Shown in pieces: positions 25,653 through 33,806 of a DNA stretch of 36,291 nucleotides. The notes under the pieces were generated by a model. That model saw nothing but the letters and a program-made list of their open reading frames with translations. It ran no database searches and was not told the origin of the DNA. This DNA comes from Pseudonocardia sp. TRM90224 (GTDB lineage Bacteria; Actinomycetota; Actinomycetes; Mycobacteriales; Pseudonocardiaceae): assembly GCF_021245725.1 (NCBI RefSeq), contig NZ_JAJGSX010000061.1:1-36291 (forward strand). Direction: 5' to 3'. Position numbers and translations under genes: made by a program. The first letter of the stretch is position 1, and each line of letters starts with the position of its first letter.

Positions 25653-26663
25653 ATGAGCACGCCACGGATCCGGCAGCCGTCGATGAGAGACGTCGCACGC
25701 GCGTCGGGGGTCTCCTACCAGACGGTTTCCCGGGTGATCAACGATCAGGAACGCGTGCATCCCGAGACGCGGGCCCGGGTGCTCGCCGCCGTCGACGCAC
25801 TCGGCTACCACCCCAACAGCGCCGCCCGGGCGCTGGTCACCGGCCGCGGGTCCACCGTCGCCGTCGTCGCCTCCAACACCAGCCTCTACGGCTACGCGCG
25901 CACGCTGGAGGGCATCGAGGACGCCGCATTTGCCGCGGGCTACACGGTGAACATCACCGTGCTCCGCTCGCCCGACCAGTCCGACCGCGCCGACGCCGTC
26001 GAACGGCTGCTGTCACAACCGCTCGCCGGGCTGATCGCGTTCACCCATGACGATCTCGCGCGGTCGGCCGTCGAGGACGTGCCGTCCCGGATGCCCGCCG
26101 TGACGGTGTTCGGCACCGGGGCGGGCGGTCGGGCACACATCCTCCTCGACGAGGAGGGCGGCGCGCGGGCCGCCATCCGGCACCTGCTGGACCTCGGGCA
26201 CCGCACGATCCACCACGCCGGCGTGCCACCGCTCCTGCCTTCGGGTCGACTCCTCGGCTGGCGCGCGACCCTGGAGGAAGCCGGCGTGCCCCGACCCGAA
26301 CCGATCCCCGTGACCTGGGAGCCGCGCTCCGGGTACGAGGTCGGCTCGGCCATCGCCCGGCAGCACGACATCACCGCCGTGTTCGCCGGCAACGACGACA
26401 TCGCGACCGGGATCGTGCGGGCCCTGATCGACAGCGGCCGCGACGTCCCCGGCGACGTCAGCGTGATCGGCTTCGACGACACCCCGCTCGCCGCGTACAC
26501 CAGGCCGTCCCTGACCACCGTGTCCCAGGACTTCGTCGAGCTCGGCCGGCGCGCGTTCGACCTGCTCCACGGCCTCATCGAGCAGGACGACCAGCCGGCC
26601 GGCCCCACAGTGCTGCCGACCCATCTCGTGACGAGGGAGAGCACCGGCCCACCGCGCCGGTGA
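25653..26663 (+). CDS. LacI family transcriptional regulator of the alpha-galactoside operon
   Basis: The 336-residue protein has an N-terminal LacI helix-turn-helix (MRDVARASGVSYQTVSRVIN) with the hinge LGYHPNSAARAL, then a periplasmic-binding-protein-like sugar domain ending with VIGFDDTPLAAYTRPSLTTV. ATG 25653 follows AAGGGAG. It is divergent from the binding protein-permease-GH36 operon with two palindromic operators between them. It most likely represses that operon and itself, with an alpha-galactoside or galactose-derived inducer. Confidence 0.93.
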   Translation: MSTPRIRQPSMRDVARASGVSYQTVSRVINDQERVHPETRARVLAAVDALGYHPNSAARALVTGRGSTVAVVASNTSLYGYARTLEGIEDAAFAAGYTVNITVLRSPDQSDRADAVERLLSQPLAGLIAFTHDDLARSAVEDVPSRMPAVTVFGTGAGGRAHILLDEEGGARAAIRHLLDLGHRTIHHAGVPPLLPSGRLLGWRATLEEAGVPRPEPIPVTWEPRSGYEVGSAIARQHDITAVFAGNDDIATGIVRALIDSGRDVPGDVSVIGFDDTPLAAYTRPSLTTVSQDFVELGRRAFDLLHGLIEQDDQPAGPTVLPTHLVTRESTGPPRR

Positions 26664-26671
26664 CACCCGAC

Positions 26672-26792
26672 GTGGCCGTCAGTCGGGGATGGCCGAGTGG
26701 TCGGGGACGACGATGCCGAACAGGTCGTTGATGGCGGCGAGGCTCGCGGCCTGGATGGTGGCGGCCGCGAGGGTGCCGGTGGGCCCGGGTGG
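26672..26792 (-). pseudogene. Duplicated 3' fragment of the cysteine hydrolase gene
   Basis: From about 26677 to 26790 the sequence is essentially identical to 28827-28940, the last ~37 codons of the intact hydrolase at 28829-29440, including the TGA (TCA at 26679). Upstream of the fragment the match stops, after an 11-base difference between short GGGCCCGGG repeats, so the rest of the gene is missing. The two copies are direct repeats around a 2-kb block. From here to 26947 I see no gene and no convincing signal. Confidence 0.85.
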
Positions 26793-26947
26793 CGGTTCGG
26801 CGAGCTCGGTGTGCCGGTGCTCGGCGGCGATCGCCACTTTCTGACGCGGTCCAGCGGGCGTTTCCGCAATGCACGACCGCGGCCAGCGGGACCGACATCG
26901 TCGGTCGGCCGGCCGACGCACGAGCTGCGCCGGTGCAACCGGATTGA

Positions 26948-26970
26948 TGTAATGGGTAATAGCCATTACA
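26948..26970. promoter_or_regulatory. Inverted repeat before the CGNR regulator gene, candidate operator
   Basis: TGTAATGG (26948-26955) and CCATTACA (26963-26970) are perfect 8-bp inverted arms around a 7-base centre (GTAATAG), itself a partial copy of the arm. The AT-rich element ends 8 bases before the preferred GTG start of the CGNR gene, where promoter and operator would be expected. Binding by the CGNR protein itself is plausible. Confidence 0.55.
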
Positions 26971-26978
26971 GTCGTTCG

Positions 26979-27557
26979 GTGACGGTACCTCGTACAGCCG
27001 ATGGGAAGCAGTTCAGGTTCCGAGCAGGGCGCTGGAGTCTCGACCTCTGCTCGACGCTGCTCTGGCGTCACCTCGCTCCGGTGGAGCTACTCAGGGAGCC
27101 GGCAGACCTGGATCGCTGGTTCGTGGCCGCGAACCTTTCCTGCGGGGACGCCGAGGCCACCTGCGCTGAGCTCGACGATGCGCACGCACTCCGGGAGTCC
27201 GCCTTCCGGCTCTTCCAAGGGCGCATCGCGGGAGAGGAGTTGCACGCGGCCGACGTCGTGGTGATGAATCGATTGGCAGCCCGGGTGGGGAGGTTTCCCC
27301 AACTCACCCGGCTCGGCGGTGTCCAGTGGTCGGCTCGGGCACCTGTGGAGGCTGGACTCGCCGCTGTAGCCGGAGACTGCATCGAGCTCCTCGGCGGACC
27401 GCTGAGCGGGCGACTTCGCGCTTGCGCGGCGCCGGACTGCGCCTTTCTGTTCGTGGACACGTCTCGACCTGGCACCCGGCTGTGGTGCGCAGAAGCCCGC
27501 TGCGGAAACCGACAGCGAGTGCGCGAACACCGGAAGCGGCAGGGGCACCAACGGTGA
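26979..27557 (+). CDS. CGNR zinc-finger transcriptional regulator
   Basis: The 192-residue protein has an alpha-helical ABATE-type N-terminal region (FRAGRWSLDLCSTL onward) and a C-terminal CGNR zinc finger: CAAPDCAFLFVD, then WCAEARCGNRQRVREHRKR. The four cysteines and the CGNR loop bind zinc and probably DNA. CGNR proteins are predicted stress-type regulators. GTG 26979 is preferred because an in-frame ATG at 26952 lies inside the inverted repeat; no clear ribosome site is seen, so a leaderless transcript is possible. Its stop overlaps the start of the EamA transporter, so the two form a regulator-transporter pair. Confidence 0.87.
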   Translation: MTVPRTADGKQFRFRAGRWSLDLCSTLLWRHLAPVELLREPADLDRWFVAANLSCGDAEATCAELDDAHALRESAFRLFQGRIAGEELHAADVVVMNRLAARVGRFPQLTRLGGVQWSARAPVEAGLAAVAGDCIELLGGPLSGRLRACAAPDCAFLFVDTSRPGTRLWCAEARCGNRQRVREHRKRQGHQR

Positions 27558-28423
27558 ATCGGTGGACCGGCGTAGCACTGGGCAGCGCTGGAGTGCTCTG
27601 CTTCAGTGGTACGGCTCCAGCGACCCGCGTTGCTGTCGAGTTCGGCCCGGCGACCGTCACCGCGGGGCGGATCCTGATCGCGGCGGTGCTCGGCGCAGTG
27701 ACCCTCCTGGCGACAAGGCAGCTTCGATGGCCGGGGCGCCGAATGGCGCTGCGGCTAGTCGTCGCCGGATCCGGGTTGGCTGTCGGGTATCCCCTCTTCC
27801 TAGCGTTAGCCGTTGAGCAAATCCCGGCACACCACGCCGGCGTCGTGATCGGTTTGACCCCCGCCGCGACCGCGGTGCTGTCCGCGCTTCGGCTGGGTGA
27901 GCGACCACCGACACGGTTCTGGTGGTCATGCGCGGCGGGGTTCGGAGTGATAGTGGCGTTCGCGGTGCTCCAGGCTGGAGGCGGTGTCCAGGTGGCCGAC
28001 ATCTGGCTGCTCGCCGGCGTGCTGAGCACCGCCGTCGGGTACGTCGAGGGTGGAAGGATCGCCGCCGAGCTGGGAGGTACGGCCACCTTGTGTTGGGCGA
28101 TGATCCTGCTCTCGCCGGCAGCTATCGTCGTGATCGCTCTGTCACCGCCGACCCCCGCGACCAGTGCGGCATGGGTCGGACTCGGCTACGCAGGCGTGTT
28201 CAGCATGTTCCTGGGATCGATCCTCTGGTATCACGGCCTCGCCGCCGGGGGTGTCGGGCGTATCGGCCAACTCAATCTCGCACAGCCGTTCCTGGCCATC
28301 GTCTGGTCGGCACTCCTGCTCGACGAGCAACTGACATGGGCCGTACCCGCCACCGCGACTGCCGTACTCGCCTGCGTGGCTGTCTGCCTCAGCAGCCGGC
28401 CGAACTTTCAGAAAAACCGATAG
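27554..28423 (+). CDS. EamA (drug/metabolite transporter) family protein
   Basis: The 289-residue membrane protein has about ten hydrophobic helices in two EamA repeats, the first starting GVALGSAGVLCFSGTAPATRVAV, the second ADIWLLAGVLSTAVGYVEGG, with QLNLAQPFLAIVWSALLLDE near the end, a typical EamA feature. It would export an unidentified metabolite. GTG 27554 overlaps the CGNR stop (GTGA), which argues for one transcript. The 28424-28541 stretch after it holds nothing I can recognise. Confidence 0.88.
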   Translation: MNRWTGVALGSAGVLCFSGTAPATRVAVEFGPATVTAGRILIAAVLGAVTLLATRQLRWPGRRMALRLVVAGSGLAVGYPLFLALAVEQIPAHHAGVVIGLTPAATAVLSALRLGERPPTRFWWSCAAGFGVIVAFAVLQAGGGVQVADIWLLAGVLSTAVGYVEGGRIAAELGGTATLCWAMILLSPAAIVVIALSPPTPATSAAWVGLGYAGVFSMFLGSILWYHGLAAGGVGRIGQLNLAQPFLAIVWSALLLDEQLTWAVPATATAVLACVAVCLSSRPNFQKNR

Positions 28424-28541
28424 CGCCGGCAGGCTGCGCGGGCTGATCCGGTCGCACCGAACCACACAGCTGGGCCTGTCGTCCAAGCTCGTGCGTGGTG
28501 TGTCGGGAAGTCTGGTCCGCGGCTGTATGGCCGACCCCGAT

Positions 28542-28816
28542 GCGGCGATCGGGACGTAGCGCTCGGGGTCGGTCTGGTCGCTCGTGGACTGGATGCTGTG
28601 CCGCGACAGCTGGGCGTGGCCCGCTCGCATCCCGCCCGACGAGCACCTCTCCAGCACCAGCCGGCGTCGATCACCAAGTACTCCGCGCCCGCGGCGGCCG
28701 CGGACTCCACGAGCGGCAGCAGACGTTCCGTCGTCGGGTCGCCCGGCAGGCAGTTCATGTAGTCGTCGTTGAAGATCGCCGGGCAGGCCGTGTTGTCGAC
28801 GTGCGGGCGCCGGACC
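28542..28816 (-). pseudogene. Remnant of a second GH36 alpha-galactosidase gene
   Basis: Two pieces match the intact GH36 gene. Bases 28542-28662 match 20699-20819 with about four substitutions. Bases 28656-28816 match 21264-21422 with roughly nine substitutions and a 3-base insertion. The intervening 451 bases are deleted at a shared ACCAGCC, and 451 is not a multiple of three, so the frame is broken. The acid/base motif (CSSGGMRA) survives, with Gly replacing the catalytic Asp. The divergence indicates a decayed paralogue, not a recent copy. Confidence 0.9.
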
Positions 28817-28828
28817 CCGGTGTGGTCG

Positions 28829-29440
28829 TCAGTCGGGGATGGCCGAGTGGTCGGGGACGACGATGCCGAACAGGTCGTTGATGGCGGCGAGGCTCGCGGC
28901 CTGGATGGTGGCGGCCGCGAGGGTGCCGGTGGGCCCGGGCAGGGCCCGGGTGGCGGTGGCGGCGGCGACGACCGTCGACGCGTAGCCCAGGTTGAAGGCC
29001 GCCCGTGCGGTCGAATTGACGCACATGTGGGTCATGAACCCGACCATGATCAGATTCGTGTTGCCGGCCTCGGTGAGCCGCTCGCGCAGGTCGGTGTCGA
29101 CGAACGCGTTGGGGTAGCTCTTCGTGATCACCGGTTCGTCGTCGTGGGGTGCGACGCGCTCGACGATGGCGCCGGTCTCGCCCCGGATGTCGAAGAGCGA
29201 TCCCGCACCGTCGTCGTGCCGGACGTGGACGACCGGGATGCCCGCGGTTCGCGCGCGCCGGAGCAACCCGGCGGCATGGTCGAGCGCAGCCTCCACGCCG
29301 TCGAGTTCGAGCGGGCCGCCGGTGTAGGTGTTCTGGCAATCGATCACGACGAGGGTCGATTCCGCGAACCGGGCAGGAGCCGAGGGGAGCTCGCTCAGCC
29401 CTCGCAGTGTGGCCGGGCTCGACGGTTCTGGTTCGGACAT
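28829..29440 (-). CDS. Cysteine hydrolase (isochorismatase-like)
   Basis: The 203-residue protein has the catalytic triad of the isochorismatase-like hydrolases: Asp34 (LVVIDCQN), Lys107 (ITKSYPNAF) and Cys140 (GFMTHMCVNST), with a cis-peptide-type segment before the cysteine. The family includes nicotinamidases, N-carbamoylsarcosine amidases and isochorismatases; none can be chosen here. ATG 29440 is preceded by AGGAG. It follows the DeoR gene on the same strand after 86 bases. The end of the gene is duplicated at 26672-26792. Confidence 0.9.
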   Translation of the reverse strand: MSEPEPSSPATLRGLSELPSAPARFAESTLVVIDCQNTYTGGPLELDGVEAALDHAAGLLRRARTAGIPVVHVRHDDGAGSLFDIRGETGAIVERVAPHDDEPVITKSYPNAFVDTDLRERLTEAGNTNLIMVGFMTHMCVNSTARAAFNLGYASTVVAAATATRALPGPTGTLAAATIQAASLAAINDLFGIVVPDHSAIPD

Positions 29441-29526
29441 CCGTGACTCCTGGGCTGCGTGATCGAGGAAGCTTGGGTGATGCTTGCTGAAGCAAGGATG
29501 CCACCGAGGACGCCACAGAGGTCGAC

Positions 29527-30333
29527 CTACGGCGTGATCACCTCCACCGCGTTCGCGACGAGTGCATCCCTGAGCGCGGGCGGCGGCGCGGTGTCGGTGA
29601 TGAGGTAGTCGGCACTGCCCAGCTCGGACACCTGGGCGAACAGCCGGCGGTCGAACTTGGACGAGTCGGCGAGTATCGCCACGCGAGCCGCGCGAGAGAT
29701 CATCTCCTGCATCATCGCGGCTTCGGCGAGGTTGCTCGTCGTGTAGCCGGCGTCCGCCGAGATCGCACCGACGCCGATCAGCGCCAGGTCGCAGCTGATG
29801 TCCAGTTCGGCGCCGCCGTTGGCCCGGAAGCTGACCGGCCCGATCGTGGCGAGCGTGAGCGCGCGCACCGCGCCGCCGAACACGTAGATGTCGCGGATCG
29901 CAGTGGGCGGCAGCGCCCCGGGCACCAGCAGGTTGTTCGTCGCCACCGTGAGGTCGCGGTGCTGGCGCAGGCTGCGCGCGAGCGCCAGCGTGGTCGTCCC
30001 ACCGTTGATCATGATCGTCGAGCCGTCCTGGACCAGCTCGGCCGCCAGCTCCGCGATCTGCTCCTTCTCCTGCTCCTGGAGGGTGAGCCGCTGGTCGACA
30101 GCCCGGTCGGTGCGGGAGACCGTGGACAGGCTGACGGCGCCACCGTAGGTGCGCACCAGCACACCGTCGGCACTCAGTTGATCGAGATCTCGCCGCACCG
30201 TGTCGATGGATACGCCGAAGCGCTCGGCCAGCTCGGCCACCGTGACCTGCCCGGTCTCGGCGACGTACGCCGCGAGCTGGGCCTTGCGGCCCGCAGGCAG
30301 CCGGCGATGGCGCTCGTGATTGTCAGTGCTCAC
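29527..30333 (-). CDS. DeoR family transcriptional regulator
   Basis: The 268-residue protein has an N-terminal DeoR helix-turn-helix (VTVAELAERFGVSIDTVRRD, then LVRTYGGAV) and a C-terminal DeoR sensor domain with INGGTTTLALAR and ADSSKF, the sites that bind phosphorylated sugars. GTG 30333 has GGAGGGGG 4 bases upstream, better than ATG 30366. It is divergent from the 30643-35874 sugar operon, which makes a kinase product or aldolase substrate a natural effector. A 309-base gap separates them. Confidence 0.92.
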   Translation of the reverse strand: MSTDNHERHRRLPAGRKAQLAAYVAETGQVTVAELAERFGVSIDTVRRDLDQLSADGVLVRTYGGAVSLSTVSRTDRAVDQRLTLQEQEKEQIAELAAELVQDGSTIMINGGTTTLALARSLRQHRDLTVATNNLLVPGALPPTAIRDIYVFGGAVRALTLATIGPVSFRANGGAELDISCDLALIGVGAISADAGYTTSNLAEAAMMQEMISRAARVAILADSSKFDRRLFAQVSELGSADYLITDTAPPPALRDALVANAVEVITP

Positions 30334-30536
30334 TACTCCCCCTCCACAAGTGCGGCAGTATGCCACAACCAGGCGCCAGACGAAGCATAAACCGCAGAGA
30401 GTTGCATCGAGCGCGCCGCACGCTGCCGTCCAGCGTGCCGACGCGTCTGAGCCCTCCGGTTCCGGGCATGGTCGCAGTCATGCCGCGTACCGGTGCAGAC
30501 CTTTGCCGTAGTACACGGTTTTCTGCTGTTCTTCTC

Positions 30537-30566
30537 TTGTCTCAGCGGTCAACACGCTGCTAGCGT
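30537..30566 (+). promoter_or_regulatory. Candidate sigma-A-type promoter of the sugar operon
   Basis: TTGTCT (30537-30542) and TAGCGT (30561-30566) are separated by 18 bases, about 77 bases upstream of the binding-protein ATG. This is a reasonable housekeeping promoter for a high-GC actinomycete, but judged by eye only. In the rest of 30334-30642 I see only this and the repeats at 30587. Confidence 0.4.
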
Positions 30567-30586
30567 GGCGCCGCTACCGCAGAGAA

Positions 30587-30622
30587 CAGTGCAAATTTCA
30601 GTTCAGACTTCAGTGCAGACTT
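30587..30622 (+). repeat. Three tandem 12-bp repeats in the 5' leader of the sugar operon
   Basis: CAGTGCAAATTT, CAGTTCAGACTT and CAGTGCAGACTT follow each other without a gap and end 20 bases before the ATG. A related GTGCAGACCTTTGCC occurs at about 30493. Regular direct repeats at 12-bp spacing between a DeoR gene and its likely target operon suggest repressor-binding sites. Confidence 0.8.
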
Positions 30623-30642
30623 CGCCGACGAAGGAGCTCGCC

Positions 30643-31941
30643 ATGGCCGTTCGCGCAACCCGGTGGAAGCGATTGATGTCGGCCGCGGCGGTGGCTGCGA
30701 CGCTCGCGCTGACGGCTGCGTGCGGTTCGGGCGGCTCGAGCGGTTCGGACGGTGCCGCTGCGGGCGGCCCGGTGACGCTGGAGTTCGCCCAGTGGTGGGG
30801 AGCCGAGCTCCCGGCCGGCGAGTTCGACAAGATCATTTCTGACTTCACGGCGCAGAACCCGAACATCACGGTCAAGCTGCTGAGTGCGCCGTACGCCTCG
30901 ACCAAGCAGCAGCTGGTCACCAGCGCGGCGTCGCAGACCCTGCCCGACGTGGTGGGCCTGGACGGCGCATGGGTCAACGACTTCGCCAAGCAGGGCGCGA
31001 TCACCGACCTGTCCACGCTGATGACCGAGGCGAACTACGACCCGAGCCAGCTCGCCAGCCAGGTCCAGGTCGCCGACAAGACCTACATGATCCCGGTGGT
31101 CAACTTCGTCTACCCGCTCTTCGTCAACAAGGACCTGCTCGCGAAGGCCGGCGTCACGAGCGTGCCCACCACGCGCACCCAGTTCCTGGACGCGGCGAAG
31201 AAGATCAGCGCGATCGGCGGTGACGTCAAGGGCTGGGCGCTCCCGCTCGACTCCGCCGTCCCCAACGGCGTCCAGAACGACGTCATGTCATGGCTGTGGG
31301 CATCCGGGGGCAGCATGCTCCAGGACGGCAAACCGAATCTGAGCAGCGCTCCGGTCAAGAGCGCGGTCGAGTTCGTGAAGAACCTGAACGACGCCGGCGT
31401 CATCGCGCCCGGCTCGCTCACCATGAAGGAGCAGGACAAGGTCGAGAAGTTCACCAACGGCCAGGTCGGCATGATGATCGACTCGCTCGCGCACATCAAC
31501 CTGATCAAGAAGAACAAGCCGGACCTGAACTTCGAGGTGGCGGCCCTGCCGGCCGAGGACGGCTACACCGGCGAGCGCGGCATCCCGTACGCGTCGTGGG
31601 GCATCGGCATCTCCGACTCCACCGAGCACAAGGCCGAGGCCTTCAAGTTCGTGCAGTACCTGCTCGGCAAGGACGTCAACGCGAAGCTCAGCACGATCGC
31701 CAACGGCTTCCCCGGCAACAAGAACGCGGCGCCCGACCTCAACGCCGGCGACCCGCGGTTCAAGACCGCCTTCGACATCTACCAGCAGGGCTACCCGGCC
31801 AACGAGTTCGTCGGCCTGCCCAAGTCCGAGGACCTGATGCGCCGCTTCAACGAGCAGCTCCAGCTCGTGCTGACCGGCGGGGCGAGCGTCGACGACGCCC
31901 TCGCCACGACGCAGCAGTCCTGGTCCGCAGTGATCGGGTGA
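30643..31941 (+). CDS. Sugar-binding lipoprotein of an ABC transporter
   Basis: The 432-residue extracellular solute-binding protein (family 1) has a Sec lipoprotein signal: basic start, hydrophobic core and LTAAC lipobox at ~residue 26. The mature part has typical segments such as FAQWWGAELPAGEFDKIISD and TNGQVGMMIDSLAHI. ATG 30643 follows AAGGAG at 7 bases; the longer upstream frame is not supported. It is the first gene of an operon with two permeases, an aldolase and a kinase. The sugar is unknown. Confidence 0.93.
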   Translation: MAVRATRWKRLMSAAAVAATLALTAACGSGGSSGSDGAAAGGPVTLEFAQWWGAELPAGEFDKIISDFTAQNPNITVKLLSAPYASTKQQLVTSAASQTLPDVVGLDGAWVNDFAKQGAITDLSTLMTEANYDPSQLASQVQVADKTYMIPVVNFVYPLFVNKDLLAKAGVTSVPTTRTQFLDAAKKISAIGGDVKGWALPLDSAVPNGVQNDVMSWLWASGGSMLQDGKPNLSSAPVKSAVEFVKNLNDAGVIAPGSLTMKEQDKVEKFTNGQVGMMIDSLAHINLIKKNKPDLNFEVAALPAEDGYTGERGIPYASWGIGISDSTEHKAEAFKFVQYLLGKDVNAKLSTIANGFPGNKNAAPDLNAGDPRFKTAFDIYQQGYPANEFVGLPKSEDLMRRFNEQLQLVLTGGASVDDALATTQQSWSAVIG

Positions 31942-31968
31942 TCGGGTGATCGGATCCGGGGACCGACC

Positions 31969-32922
31969 ATGACATCCGCGAACGTCGATCCGGCGGCTGC
32001 ACCGTTGACCGCAGCGTCGGCCGGGGGGTCCGCCTCCGGCCGGCGCCACGCCGGCCTGACCAGACGCCTGGTCCCCTACGGCTACCTGTCCCCCACGATG
32101 CTGCTGCTCACGGTCCTGATGGTGGTCCCCATCGTCATGGTGATCGGCTACTCGTTCCGGGACAACGTGATCGTCAACAAGAACCCGGTGTTCGCCGGGC
32201 TCGTCAACTACGCGAAGGTGCTCACCGACGCGGATTTCCTGGCTGCGCTCCAGAACACCGCCGTCTTCATTTCGGTCAGCACCGCGGCCCACCTGGTCCT
32301 GGGCCTCACCTTCGCGATGATGCTCAACACGAAACTGCTGGGCGGGATCACGAAGGCCGTTTTCCGGATCGTCTACATCCTGCCCTGGCTGTTCACGATC
32401 GCGGTGATCGCCGTCATCTGGCGGCTGCTGCTCGACCCGGCCGGTGTCGTCAACTACGTGCTGCAGACGTTGGGGCTCATCCAGGACGGCGTGAGCTGGC
32501 TCGGCGAGCCGGGGACGGCGCTGTGGGCGGTGACGTTCGCCAACATCTGGTCCGGATACCCGTTCTTCATGATCAGCCTGCTCGCCGCCCTGCAAGGCAT
32601 CTCGGCCGATCTCTACGAGGCGGCGGCGGTCGACGGGACGAACTGGCTCCAGCGGTTCGTCCACGTGACCCTGCCGCAGCTGCGGCCGGTGATCATCAGC
32701 ATGGCGGTGCTCGACCTGATCTGGACCTCCCAGCAGTTCGCGCTGATCTGGATGATGACCGGCGGCGGCCCGTTGAACTCCACCGAGATGCTCAGCACCT
32801 ACACCTACAAGCAGGCCTTCAGCGAGTACGAGTTCGCGACCGCGTCCGCCGCTGCCGTGATCGTCCTGCTCCTCACCGCAGCATTGGCCTTCTTCTACGT
32901 GCGCCAGCAGAGGGAGCAGTGA
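31969..32922 (+). CDS. Carbohydrate ABC transporter permease (MalF type)
   Basis: The 317-residue protein has a polar N terminus then six membrane helices, starting YGYLSPTMLLLTVLMVVPIV, and the EAA loop EAAAVDGTNWLQRFVHVTLP. It follows the binding-protein gene by 27 bases and ends within a few bases of the next permease start. It should be one half of the translocation pore of a CUT1-type sugar importer. Confidence 0.93.
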   Translation: MTSANVDPAAAPLTAASAGGSASGRRHAGLTRRLVPYGYLSPTMLLLTVLMVVPIVMVIGYSFRDNVIVNKNPVFAGLVNYAKVLTDADFLAALQNTAVFISVSTAAHLVLGLTFAMMLNTKLLGGITKAVFRIVYILPWLFTIAVIAVIWRLLLDPAGVVNYVLQTLGLIQDGVSWLGEPGTALWAVTFANIWSGYPFFMISLLAALQGISADLYEAAAVDGTNWLQRFVHVTLPQLRPVIISMAVLDLIWTSQQFALIWMMTGGGPLNSTEMLSTYTYKQAFSEYEFATASAAAVIVLLLTAALAFFYVRQQREQ

Positions 32923-32927
32923 CCGGA

Positions 32928-33776
32928 ATGGCGAAGACACGCATAAAGACCCGGCACACCCTCGCAAAGGCCGGCGTCATCACCGGGCTGGTCATCGGGG
33001 GGCTGTTCGCCGGCCTGCCGATCGTGTGGATGCTCTCCACGTCGTTCAAGAGCAACGGCGACGTCTTCCAGAACCCACCGAACCTGATCACCGACACCTT
33101 CTCGCTCGACGCGTACCTCGAGATCCTGGGCAACGGCGAGCAGCTCCGATTCTTTCTCAACAGCTACATCGTGGCGTTCGCGGTGACGATCCTGACGCTG
33201 CTGGTCGCCCTCCTCGCCGGATACGCGTTCAGCCGCTTCAGGTTCCCGTTCCAACGCACGATCAACGCCGTGATCGTCAGCGTCCAGGTCGTCCCGCCGA
33301 TCACGCTCGTCGTCCCGTACTTCGGGCTCGTCGTCGCGCTCGGCCTGTACAACACCTATCCCGGGCTGATCCTCACGCACATGGTGTTCACGCTTCCGTA
33401 CGCGATCATCATGATCACCGCATACCTGAACACGCTGCCACGCGAGCTGGACGAGTCGGTCAAGATCGATGGCGGCACCAGCTGGACGGCGCTGTGGCGG
33501 GTGCTGGTGCCGATCTCGGTGCCCGGCCTGATCGCGGTCGGGGTCTACACGTTCATGATCTCGTGGAACGAGTACCTCTTCGCGCTCACGCTGACTCGCA
33601 CCAACGACATGCGCACGGTGCCCATCGGCATCCAGCTGCTCATGGGTCAGCACTCCTACGAGTGGAACCAGATGATGGCGATGAGCATCCTCGGGTCCAT
33701 TCCGGTCCTCCTCCTGTTCCTCCTGTTCCAACGACGGTTCATCGGCGGACTCACCGCCGGGGCCGTGAAGGCCTGA
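32928..33776 (+). CDS. Carbohydrate ABC transporter permease (MalG type)
   Basis: The 282-residue protein has six membrane helices, a segment NSYIVAFAVTILTLLVALLA and an EAA-like loop (ELDESVKIDGGTSWTALWRV). ATG 32928 has AGGGAG about 11 bases upstream; an in-frame GTG at 32919 overlaps the previous stop and is the alternative. It partners the 31969-32922 permease. No ATPase gene follows; the next gene encodes an aldolase. Confidence 0.93.
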   Translation: MAKTRIKTRHTLAKAGVITGLVIGGLFAGLPIVWMLSTSFKSNGDVFQNPPNLITDTFSLDAYLEILGNGEQLRFFLNSYIVAFAVTILTLLVALLAGYAFSRFRFPFQRTINAVIVSVQVVPPITLVVPYFGLVVALGLYNTYPGLILTHMVFTLPYAIIMITAYLNTLPRELDESVKIDGGTSWTALWRVLVPISVPGLIAVGVYTFMISWNEYLFALTLTRTNDMRTVPIGIQLLMGQHSYEWNQMMAMSILGSIPVLLLFLLFQRRFIGGLTAGAVKA

Positions 33777-33806
33777 ACCGCTCCACGACGAAGGAGAAAT
33801 ACCGCA

